NCBI GenBank assembly: GCA_018402155.1
Contig: JAGYJG010000001.1
Span: 2,004,501-2,068,500, forward strand
Direction: 5' to 3'
Length of the DNA stretch: 64,000 nt
DNA from: Bacteroidia bacterium
GTDB taxonomy: Bacteria > Bacteroidota > Bacteroidia > NS11-12g > UBA9320
Of the stretch, positions 43,078-50,885 are shown piece by piece. The position numbers and the translations under genes were made by a program. The number at the start of each line of letters is the position of its first letter. The stretch's first letter is position 1. The notes under the pieces were generated by a model that saw only the letters and a list, made by a program, of their open reading frames with translations, did no database searches and was not told the DNA's origin.

Positions 43078-46023
43078 CTAATATTTAACAATTTTCTTTA
43101 CCAAACGAGAACTATTTGACCCTGCAACCTTTACGAAATATATGCCGCTTTGATTGCCGCTAATATCAATAAATATAACGTTCATATCTGCGGGCTTGTG
43201 TATTTCTTGAACTACCCTTCCAAAAACATCCAAAACTTCTAAATAGACATCTTCATTGGAGCCAGCAAACTGCACTTCAAAAATTCCAGTATTTGGGTTT
43301 GGGTAGACATTAAAGTCCCAATTTGAAAGATTCTTATTAGTTTTCTCTTGTTCATCTATCACATCTCTTTTATGAAGAGCTCTTTGTTTATATATCTTAG
43401 AACCACAAAATGTACCGATTTCATCTGAATTCATTTCTAGTGATTGATAATCGTAGTTAGAGCAATCATGTGTAATAGAACCAGTGCCTGCTATTTCAAT
43501 TCTTACATCGTTCTCAATTTCGGTATCATTCGCTAAATCTATTTCTACTTCAGAATATATTTGACTTCCTGTGCCAATTACTACTTGTTGACCAATATCT
43601 ATTGCTCCCCCAGCCCTTAGAACTGTGTTAGGTGGAATATATGTCCCATCTGGCACAATAATTGTACCAATTGCTGTTAAGCTACCCCCTCCATTGTAGA
43701 CTTGATTGTGTGGCTTAAAGTAATCCCAATTATAAGGAGTATGATTCAGGGTTATTTCCTCTAAATATCTGTAATTCTCTATTTCTGCTGATCTAAAAGT
43801 CATTGCAGTTCCGCATTTGTAGCAACATCTAGGTTGTGTAGACCAGTTTTGGCCCCAGATGGTTGTAGAGTAGCTTCCTGTCTCTGGCCTTTTTGTGGCC
43901 GACTCAAGTTTATTAGTGATGTCATATAAAAAAATCAAAGTCACAGGATCTAATTCTGGATTATTCTTATGTCGAAGTCTCACAATAACCTTAGCATAAA
44001 TATTGCCAAAGTTATTGTTACCCAGCACAGTAAAACTTAATTTATCAAAACAAGTGTTAGGTAAATAATCAGTTCTTAGATGAAGCTCAGACGAATCTTC
44101 ACTCGGATACGTAGGAGTAGCCATTTCTAAGGTTAAATCAGTATTTTCTATTATTGACTTTAATCTCTCAACACTTGCCCTTTTTACACCCGTTTTGGGT
44201 ACTTTTGACAGATTAACAGAAAATGATCCATCCAGATTTTTAAGACCACTCTCGTTTGTAAACGACCCTAATGGATTAGGAGTAAAGTCTTTAATAATTA
44301 GGCCAGGGGGCTCCCAAGCATCGCTCATTAAAGTATCATTACGACTAGAATTGAAAATAAAAGCGTTATACGGAATTGCCTTAACCGAGCTATATTCTGA
44401 AGGCTTTTCTATAAACAAATTATCTTGACCCAAGTACTCAAGAACAATCGCCGCTTCTACAGATTCTATTTCAAGGTTGGATGCAGGGTTTAGTACATAC
44501 TTCAATTTTTCTTTGGGTTTGTACTGTTTAAAAATGACATCATTAGCACCGTCTAAATTATGAAAGTCGCTGTAATTTCTCTTACAAGTGTTGCCCAAAT
44601 GAGCTACACTTTCTGTTAGGTTAGTTACGTTCGGTTGTATTTCAAAGTATTCGAAATCAGGTAATTCTAGCACATTAAATACGCCTAAAATGTTATTGTA
44701 CGTCGGTATCCAATTTAACTCCTCTGAATTGGTAGTATAGCCAGGAGTAAAAAATAATGCACCATCTAGACCCCCTTGCTGTACAATTTTACCCTCTAGT
44801 TTTAAACTTACATCATAGACTGTTGGTCCGCTTGGTGCAGGTGTAGCTGTGCCGCCATCATTTACAAATAAATCAATAACACCTAAAGCGGTTCCTACAT
44901 AAGGAAATATACTAGCGAATGCTTTTATAGAAGAATAATTAGTATTTAGCCAAGAATTATCTCGTGGTGTTAAAAATGCAGTAGGATCAGTATAATAATT
45001 GCCATTTATGAAATCATCGTAGTTGCAAGTAGTCTGTCCAATAAGATCTTGAAGAAGTTCATCATAAAAATCTTGATCTAACTCTCTAGATGCTTCTAAC
45101 CCTCTCCATAATTGGTCACGGTACATAGAGTCTGTAAATTGATTTAATTGGGTATTGTACCAAGTCTTGTATCCACTCCACGTTTTATATCCTTTTTGGC
45201 CAGCATCCACAACCTTCTTTACCTTGTCAAAACTATTTAGGGCAAAGGAAGGATTACTATTTGACGGTTTCTTATTTTCAGTTACTCGTTCAGCAAATGT
45301 ACCTCCTATAGTAGCGTTAATATCTGATTCATTAATAATGAAATAATCAAAATTAAGCCATGAATGTATAGTAGGCTCACCTAAATCCAAACACGTACAG
45401 GGGTCATATGCTACTACAAACTCAGAGAAAAGCCAAAAATTGCCTACATTTTTATATTCATTTGGAAGTTCCGCATTTAAATCCAAATCAAAATTCTGTA
45501 CTGCCTGGCCAATTGGTTTCATATGTTGATACAGTGCGGTTGTCCTACCGCCTTCAAAATTCGCTTTCAATAATGCACCACTTACAACAGTATTAGGTGC
45601 ATTTGACACTAGTAAAAATGCTCTTAACTTTCCTGTATTCCTATTGTACAAAGCGTAAAAAGGGTTGTCAACAGGACTTCCGGGTTCGCCAAAATTTTTC
45701 ACAAGCAACTCCCATCCATCTTCAGGGTGAAAGTCTTTATCGCCACGGTTTGTATATACTTGAAATGGAGCTAATACAAGGTTTCGACCCGCTGAACTAC
45801 TAGGGGACCAAAAAGGTGAGAAGGGACCTGGACTGACCGGATTTGACTGTCCGACTATATACATGTCATAATATCTTTCTTGAGTCCAATCCCAAGTATT
45901 GCTCGTATTGGAAGCACGCCAATCGGTAGTAATCGTATTCGGGTCCAAAGGGTCCCAACATTGTGCTCTTGTGTATGTGAAGGCTGCAAAAAATGCAAGC
46001 CCAATTAATATTATCTTTTTCAT
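43078..46023 (-). CDS. Large T9SS-secreted protein of unknown function (981 aa)
   Basis: A signal peptide (MKKIILIGLAFFAAFTYTRAQ) is followed by about 770 residues without a recognised domain, then a tract at about 790-860 with short repeated strands (LTAIGTIIVPDGTYIPPNTV, GAIDIGQQVVIGTGSQIYSE), resembling a small beta-helix. The C-terminus (VYPNPNTGIFEVQFAGSN to RLVKKIVKY) is a type A T9SS sorting domain. It is the last gene of a four-gene minus-strand set with seven bases to the lipoprotein gene. A surface location is expected. Confidence 0.8.
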   Translation of the reverse strand: MKKIILIGLAFFAAFTYTRAQCWDPLDPNTITTDWRASNTSNTWDWTQERYYDMYIVGQSNPVSPGPFSPFWSPSSSAGRNLVLAPFQVYTNRGDKDFHPEDGWELLVKNFGEPGSPVDNPFYALYNRNTGKLRAFLLVSNAPNTVVSGALLKANFEGGRTTALYQHMKPIGQAVQNFDLDLNAELPNEYKNVGNFWLFSEFVVAYDPCTCLDLGEPTIHSWLNFDYFIINESDINATIGGTFAERVTENKKPSNSNPSFALNSFDKVKKVVDAGQKGYKTWSGYKTWYNTQLNQFTDSMYRDQLWRGLEASRELDQDFYDELLQDLIGQTTCNYDDFINGNYYTDPTAFLTPRDNSWLNTNYSSIKAFASIFPYVGTALGVIDLFVNDGGTATPAPSGPTVYDVSLKLEGKIVQQGGLDGALFFTPGYTTNSEELNWIPTYNNILGVFNVLELPDFEYFEIQPNVTNLTESVAHLGNTCKRNYSDFHNLDGANDVIFKQYKPKEKLKYVLNPASNLEIESVEAAIVLEYLGQDNLFIEKPSEYSSVKAIPYNAFIFNSSRNDTLMSDAWEPPGLIIKDFTPNPLGSFTNESGLKNLDGSFSVNLSKVPKTGVKRASVERLKSIIENTDLTLEMATPTYPSEDSSELHLRTDYLPNTCFDKLSFTVLGNNNFGNIYAKVIVRLRHKNNPELDPVTLIFLYDITNKLESATKRPETGSYSTTIWGQNWSTQPRCCYKCGTAMTFRSAEIENYRYLEEITLNHTPYNWDYFKPHNQVYNGGGSLTAIGTIIVPDGTYIPPNTVLRAGGAIDIGQQVVIGTGSQIYSEVEIDLANDTEIENDVRIEIAGTGSITHDCSNYDYQSLEMNSDEIGTFCGSKIYKQRALHKRDVIDEQEKTNKNLSNWDFNVYPNPNTGIFEVQFAGSNEDVYLEVLDVFGRVVQEIHKPADMNVIFIDISGNQSGIYFVKVAGSNSSRLVKKIVKY

Positions 46024-46030
46024 AATTATG

Positions 46031-46918
46031 TCATTCTGTTATTACGTCGTTTGAAATTTTTGTTGCAATGAAAGTTTTACTCACCCGAAGTATAGGTTCA
46101 GCCTCCCTTTCTTCTCTATTTAGCCAGCGTTGATAGGGCGTGTCATTATAAGAGTAATCGATGGTAACTTGGTTTCCATCTCTATGGCATACCGCTTCTA
46201 ATCCAAATCCATCAAAATCCCAATATTGTCCTATTGTATTTCTCATTACCAAAGCATTATATCCCACATGAACGTCAATCTGGGCCGATTTAGAATGGTT
46301 GCCATTATAAAATGGAATCTGCTTTCCTATTCCTTTTGGCAAGCCGACAAAATCCATTTGAGCTTCAATAGGGCTTACCTCACCTTTTACGTACCCGTAA
46401 GAAACTGTAAACTTATCATCAGGAGCGCCAGTATTATAGCCTTCCCAAGTACCCCACCAAGGTGAGGCCTTATAAGTGCTACTATCTGATAAGGCAAATG
46501 GAAGTACAAAAAATTGCTTAGTTACCGTATCTGCTCTTTCTGCCTCGCTTAGGCAAGCCGAAGGATTCATATTAGCAATCATGGTAACTTCTATTGTTCC
46601 AAGAGGATACCCTTTTCTAAATAGCTCTTTCTCGTTTACTACTTCAGAACCCAATAGCCAAGTTATACTATCTGCTTCGTATTTTGGCTTAAACAATGTT
46701 CCATTTATTCGATATATAGTATCTGTCTCATAATAGAAATCGGTGAAATTTATCTGCTCATTTATGGTAAAATCAGCATTGGCAGGTTCGCTATTGTGGC
46801 AAGGGTCGTAATTCTCGCAATCTGGGTTAGTAGGGTCGTAACATTCCTTTTTGCAACTATAAAAAGAAACCACGCCGCATAGTAAACCAATAATAATTAT
46901 TAAATATTTCGCTTTCAT
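46031..46918 (-). CDS. Predicted lipoprotein of unknown function (295 aa)
   Basis: The start MKAKYLIIIIGLLCGVVSFYSC is a lipoprotein signal ending at Cys22, followed by KKECYDPTNPDCENYDPC, an acidic cysteine-rich linker. The mature part has strand-rich segments and a PKD-like beginning (PANADFTINEQINFTDFYYE). I do not recognise the rest. It overlaps the barrel gene upstream by 4 bases and precedes the 981-residue secreted protein by 7, so the three probably work together at the surface. Confidence 0.7.
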   Translation of the reverse strand: MKAKYLIIIIGLLCGVVSFYSCKKECYDPTNPDCENYDPCHNSEPANADFTINEQINFTDFYYETDTIYRINGTLFKPKYEADSITWLLGSEVVNEKELFRKGYPLGTIEVTMIANMNPSACLSEAERADTVTKQFFVLPFALSDSSTYKASPWWGTWEGYNTGAPDDKFTVSYGYVKGEVSPIEAQMDFVGLPKGIGKQIPFYNGNHSKSAQIDVHVGYNALVMRNTIGQYWDFDGFGLEAVCHRDGNQVTIDYSYNDTPYQRWLNREEREAEPILRVSKTFIATKISNDVITE

Positions 46919-47523
46919 GTTTTTCTCTTTTTAAAATTATATCCGATAGAAACACCTCCGTAAAACTGAAAATTGGGGTCTGTAAATCTACTAACAATAG
47001 GACTCAATGTGGCCCGTACTAGTAGCCCATTATCTCCTGTGAATCTATAGCCCAAGTTGGGTGAGAAATACACCGTATTGCCCCAGGCTAATTGAATCTC
47101 CATATTGTCTGAAAAGGATATAGAGGATATTGGAGAACTTGCTGTATAATACGTTGCACCGATTCCCGCTTCTAAATGATGGTTACTGTTTTTATGACTA
47201 ATCCAGCCTATCCTCAAAGGAAAAAACGATGTTTCCAATCTTCGTTTGTTTACAGTATTACCTCCAATAGAGTAAAGATTTCCATTATCTAAATCGGGCA
47301 CTTGAAAACCAATGCTTTGTACAAGGATGCTGTTTTTTAGCTCTTTTAGTTTATACTCATAATTAAACGAATATATAACTGCATTGCCTCCCATTTCTAA
47401 AAACGTAGAATGATCAGAACGTTTTACAGAGGTGGAATCTTTAGCTTTAACAACCAAAGGGAAGCAAAAAAGTAGAGCAAACCAGGCTAAACAAATACCT
47501 CTATAGCGTATAAAAACTTTCAT
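46915..47523 (-). CDS. Predicted outer-membrane beta-barrel protein (202 aa)
   Basis: 202 residues with an N-terminal hydrophobic signal (CLAWFALLFCFPLVVKAK). The mature part is a series of amphipathic strands with glycine turns (SILVQSIGFQVPDLDNGNLY, LRIGWISHKNSNHHLEAGIG) ending FQFYGGVSIGYNFKKRKT, the pattern of a small barrel. No named family. It starts 13 bases after the disrupted S74 gene and overlaps the lipoprotein gene by 4 bases. Confidence 0.65.
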   Translation of the reverse strand: MKVFIRYRGICLAWFALLFCFPLVVKAKDSTSVKRSDHSTFLEMGGNAVIYSFNYEYKLKELKNSILVQSIGFQVPDLDNGNLYSIGGNTVNKRRLETSFFPLRIGWISHKNSNHHLEAGIGATYYTASSPISSISFSDNMEIQLAWGNTVYFSPNLGYRFTGDNGLLVRATLSPIVSRFTDPNFQFYGGVSIGYNFKKRKT

Positions 47524-47536
47524 AACTAAACTATTA

Positions 47537-48249
47537 TTATTTGCCTACTCTAGTTTGTAACTCTACTATTTTAGCTTCTAACAGTTCTATTTTTCTGTTT
47601 TGCTCCTGTAGTGCTGCAACTAATTCAGGGATGAGTCCGATATAGTTTACAGAGTACTTATCTTCCACTTCATCATGCTTTACCAGATTAGGAAAATCTT
47701 TCATTAAATCTTGTGCTTTAAACCCAATGTGGTTCTTGGAAGCTGCTTCAACTTCTTGATTAGTGGTTTCATCTACTTCCTCATCAGGAGTAAAAATGAA
47801 ATCGTATGTGTATGGTTTTAGATTCATCAGTTTGGGTAGTGATCCTGTAACCGGAACAATGTTTGTCTTCAATCGTTCGTCAGAGGTTAGCAGAAGTCCA
47901 TTGGCGTATACCTGGTTAGAATACACTCTCCAGAAAGGTGAGCTTGCGTTACCAAGCCAATAGTTATTTCCCCATTGCGGTTCAAAAATTGGCCTGTAAA
48001 CGGTACTTCCACCTACTTGATAACTGTGGTTGGTGAACCAACGTAGCCCCATCCAGGCACTCCATTCCGTGGACTGTGGCTTACAAACATTTCACCACGT
48101 ACATCAAACTCTTTGTAAGCGTTTTGACCCCAATGCTGGCCAACTAATACATTGTTGCTCGGGTCAATTCTGAGTTGACCATAGCTAGAAAAGGTAAAAG
48201 TCAGTGCTGTCAGAAATAAAAGTGTTTTCGATAAAATTGTTTTTTTCAT
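47537..48249 (-). pseudogene. S74-chaperone (tail-fibre-like) secreted protein, frameshifted
   Basis: Two overlapping frames form one gene. The first (from 48249) gives a signal peptide and QLRIDPSNNVLVG to GVPGWG; the second continues from LRWFTNHSYQVGG and carries the C-terminal intramolecular chaperone domain of peptidase family S74 (SDERLKTNIVP, HIGFKAQDLMKDFP, YIGLIPELVAALQEQ) with a coiled-coil end. Adding one G to the GGGG run (minus strand, 48047-48050) joins them as VPGWGLRWFTN. This is either a true frameshift, phase variation or a base-calling error. S74 domains cleave themselves after trimer folding. Confidence 0.8.
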
Positions 48250-48735
48250 AATGTTTTCTTTTAATTTGGTTGCTCTTTTGGTTTAGACGAACCTCTCTGA
48301 CTGCACAATATATGCATATTTTCGGTGACCGTCTTGTGATTTAAATATATAGCGCTTTACGTAGCCAAAACTGACAAACACTGTGTCATTTCGTCTTAGG
48401 CAAATATATAGATTCTATTTTTGAATAAAAAAAGTTTGAATAAAATACGCAATATTTTAGCAATAAGCAAGTTATGACGGTGACAATTCTAAAAACATGA
48501 CAATTGAGCGGTAGCAGAACTCTCATGTTTAGACAAAATTGTCCCAAAATTAGCGGATTTGCCTTTGCCGTATTCTCGCTTCTATCACCGTATAAGAAAC
48601 AAAGAATAGTGGTTATGTCGCTGAAAACTATGTTGTAAATTGTGAACCTAAGCTCCAGATTAACCCCAGCACCTTAAACCCCACTTTTCATTTCTCACAT
48701 TCTCTTATCTACACCTTACTAAATTATTTTGATGT
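48250..48735. other. Intergenic region before purE with an imperfect inverted repeat
   Basis: 486 bases without a recognised gene. At 48482-48543 an imperfect inverted repeat of about 20 bases per arm (GACAATTCTAAAAACATGA against TCATGTTTAGACAAAATTGTC) closes on an inner GAG/CTC pair. A TATATTTG box on the minus strand (48401-48408) could serve the S74 gene, with a long leader. I cannot assign the rest. Confidence 0.45.
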
Positions 48736-48743
48736 TACCTTTG
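48736..48743 (+). promoter_or_regulatory. Candidate -7 promoter box of purE
   Basis: TACCTTTG, a full TAnnTTTG match, ends 7 bases before the purE ATG; the transcript would be nearly leaderless. It gives purE its own promoter, separate from purK. No -33 TTG at usual spacing was seen. Confidence 0.5.
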
Positions 48744-48750
48744 CCCTACA

Positions 48751-49263
48751 ATGGCAGATATATTAATAATAATGGGGTCTGACTCAGACCTACCGGTAAT
48801 GGCCGAAGCCGCCAAAGTGCTAGAAGAGATGGAAGTATCTTTTGACCTCACCATAGTATCAGCACACCGCACCGCAGATAGAATGTATGAATGCGCTAAA
48901 AAAGCCCATACTAAAGGCTATAAAAGCATCATAGCCGGAGCAGGTGGTGCCGCACATTTGCCGGGAATGGTAGCTTCGCTTACTCCACTACCTGTGATAG
49001 GAGTACCTATAAAATCAAGTACTATGAGCGGTATAGACTCATTGTATAGCATTGTGCAAATGCCTCCGGGTATACCCGTAGCTACCATGGCTATCAACGG
49101 AGCAAAAAATGCAGGTATACTAGCAGCCAAAATGTTGGGTGCCCATGATACAAGTGTTCAGAAACGCGTACTAGCACTCACCGACGCCATGGAAACCTCC
49201 GTACTAGAGAAAGCCAAACGATTGGAAGAAATAGGGTATAAAGCGTACTTAGAAAGCAAGTAA
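48751..49263 (+). CDS. purE: N5-carboxyaminoimidazole ribonucleotide mutase
   Basis: 170 residues. The class I PurE motifs are complete: [12 protein letters not shown] at the N-terminus, [11 protein letters not shown] with the catalytic histidine, and [31 protein letters not shown] and [12 protein letters not shown] complete the active-site floor. It rearranges N5-CAIR, the PurK product, into CAIR for purine synthesis. The stop overlaps the DUF3109 ATG by one base. Confidence 0.96.
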   Translation: MADILIIMGSDSDLPVMAEAAKVLEEMEVSFDLTIVSAHRTADRMYECAKKAHTKGYKSIIAGAGGAAHLPGMVASLTPLPVIGVPIKSSTMSGIDSLYSIVQMPPGIPVATMAINGAKNAGILAAKMLGAHDTSVQKRVLALTDAMETSVLEKAKRLEEIGYKAYLESK

Positions 49264-49841
49264 TGATAAAAGTAGACAACTGCCTTATATCCGAGGACAT
49301 CGTAGAGAAAGCTTTCGCATGCAATGTGACCGCCTGCAAAGGGGTATGCTGCATAGAAGGTGATGCCGGAGCTCCATTGGACGAGGATGAGATTCCTATT
49401 TTAGAGAAAAACCTAGAAGCTATAAAGCTAGAAATGGATGAAACAGGTTTAAAAACCTTAGCTGAAGACGGTTTTGCAGAAAAAGATCCGTTTGATCAGA
49501 TGATGGTAACCACCTGTAAACCAAATAAGGAATGTGTATTTGTAGTGCGTAAGGACGGCATACTCAATTGTGCGGTCGAAATTGCAAACAAGAAAAAAGA
49601 TTTTGATTTTCCAAAGCCCATTAGCTGTCACCTCTACCCTATTCGCATGGATAGTTACAATGAATACAAAGCTCTAAACTATCACCGTTGGAGCATTTGC
49701 GCAGATGCTTGCACCAAAGGAGCCAATGAGGACATAAAGATCTATCAATTTGCCAAGCCAGCCCTGCTACGTGCATTTGGGCCGGAGTGGTATGCACATC
49801 TAGAAAAGGCAGTAAAAGAATATCTGTCAACTAATCTTTAG
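49263..49841 (+). CDS. DUF3109 family cysteine-rich protein
   Basis: 192 residues with the family's CNVTACKGVCCIEGDAGAPL near residue 20 and later cysteines in TTCKPNKECVFV, LNCAVEIA, PISCHLYPIR and WSICADACTKG. The spacing suggests a bound metal or iron-sulfur cluster, like the YkgJ-type cysteine cluster proteins, but the function is not established. It is translationally coupled to purE by a one-base overlap. Such pairing may be chance, since no link to purine synthesis is known to me. Confidence 0.85.
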   Translation: MIKVDNCLISEDIVEKAFACNVTACKGVCCIEGDAGAPLDEDEIPILEKNLEAIKLEMDETGLKTLAEDGFAEKDPFDQMMVTTCKPNKECVFVVRKDGILNCAVEIANKKKDFDFPKPISCHLYPIRMDSYNEYKALNYHRWSICADACTKGANEDIKIYQFAKPALLRAFGPEWYAHLEKAVKEYLSTNL

Positions 49842-50214
49842 CCTTGGATTGGTTTTTATTGCTAACAACTGAGCACAGACCTATATTCTTAGGTATAAAA
49901 AGCATGTACAGTATAGACCTATCATTTTTTTCAGTGCCACATGAGCGTATCGTGATAAGCTTGAAGCAATTAACGTACGAAAATTACTTACAAACAACCA
50001 CTCGCTCAGCCAAAATTGGTTAATTGACGGCTCTAAAATAATTGCGTATTGAAACTTTCAAAAAGCACACATGAATCTTTCAGCCAATTGACTCCTTAAA
50101 TTTTTTCTGCTTATGGTTCACTACGCACCTAGTAAATTGAACACTAGAAAATATGAAAGTCAATTCAGTGCTTTCTGGTTCTAAATCATCTTCTTACCAC
50201 GACAGAATTTATCT
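49842..50214. other. Intergenic region with no recognised gene
   Basis: 373 AT-rich bases between converging genes. No open frame, obvious hairpin with a T run, or repeat stands out. Confidence 0.4.
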
Positions 50215-50595
50215 CTAAAACTTTCTATCAGCAATAAGTTTTCCGTTACAGTAGACTTTGCGTGCTGTTAGTAATCCGCTTTGATCCCACTCCTCTAAAA
50301 TTCCATCTAAAAATCCATTGCAATAGCTAGCACTCATTTTTTTTGCCCCACACTTATAATAGTTTATTGTACGTCCCCTTTTTTTGCCATCGGTGTAAAG
50401 CGCCGCTTCTTTTATTTCCCCACTCTTATAAAATTTCTTTTGAATACCGTTAAGTTTACCATCAACGTATTTTTTTTCACTATTTACAACTTTATTCTCA
50501 CTTTGCAACGTACCACAATATGGCACACCATCTAGAAACAACCGACCTTTTTCTTGGTGCATTCTTGATAGGATATCGCTGCGATTTACTTTCAT
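50215..50595 (-). CDS. MORN-repeat protein (YwqK-like)
   Basis: 126 residues containing about four MORN_2-type repeats of 22-23 residues: KYVDGKLNGIQKKFYKSGEI, ALYTDGKKRGRTINYYKCG, SYCNGFLDGILEEWDQSG and VYCNGKL. No signal peptide is visible. Database entries often call such proteins YwqK family antitoxins, after one Bacillus member; no toxin gene is next to it here, so that label should not be taken as function. The gene stands alone. Confidence 0.75.
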   Translation of the reverse strand: MKVNRSDILSRMHQEKGRLFLDGVPYCGTLQSENKVVNSEKKYVDGKLNGIQKKFYKSGEIKEAALYTDGKKRGRTINYYKCGAKKMSASYCNGFLDGILEEWDQSGLLTARKVYCNGKLIADRKF

Positions 50596-50704
50596 AGGTA
50601 ATAGTGTACGAAACTATTTGAATTTTCTAACATATACGCCTTAGGGTAAATTATTAACATTTTAATAACTATTTAAGAAGACATGAAAGTCGAAATCTTA
50701 TAAA

Positions 50705-50806
50705 ATGTCATCTACGCAAGAAAAGTCAGAGAACATACAACTCAACCGTAATTTATATGCTACTTTATCTGCCTACAGCTGCTGCGTATCACAACCTGAA
50801 ATATAA
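50705..50806 (+). CDS. Possible 33-residue peptide ending at a terminator
   Basis: ATG at 50705, 33 codons, sequence beginning MSSTQEKSENIQLNRN and ending YSCCVSQPEI, with the stop directly at the base of a perfect terminator hairpin. It has no signal peptide, and a paired cysteine near the end. Such a short frame may be chance; the only support is its position, which gives it a self-contained unit of its own. It is divergent from the MORN gene. Confidence 0.3.
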   Translation: MSSTQEKSENIQLNRNLYATLSAYSCCVSQPEI

Positions 50807-50837
50807 AAGAGGGACAACCTTTGGTTGTCCCTCTTTT
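50805..50837. terminator. Perfect bidirectional terminator hairpin
   Basis: AAAAGAGGGACAACC and GGTTGTCCCTCTTTT form a 15-bp perfect stem around TTT, with A and T runs in the stem ends giving terminators on both strands. It serves nrdJ on the minus strand and the short frame on the plus strand. Confidence 0.9.
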
Positions 50838-50885
50838 ATTATGTGATATTACCGCACTAGTTCCGTACGGTATTTTTTACAAGTA

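Noticed and set aside
50215-50595. Toxin-antitoxin locus suggested by the YwqK label
   Set aside because: No toxin gene lies beside it; MORN repeats alone do not imply an antitoxin.
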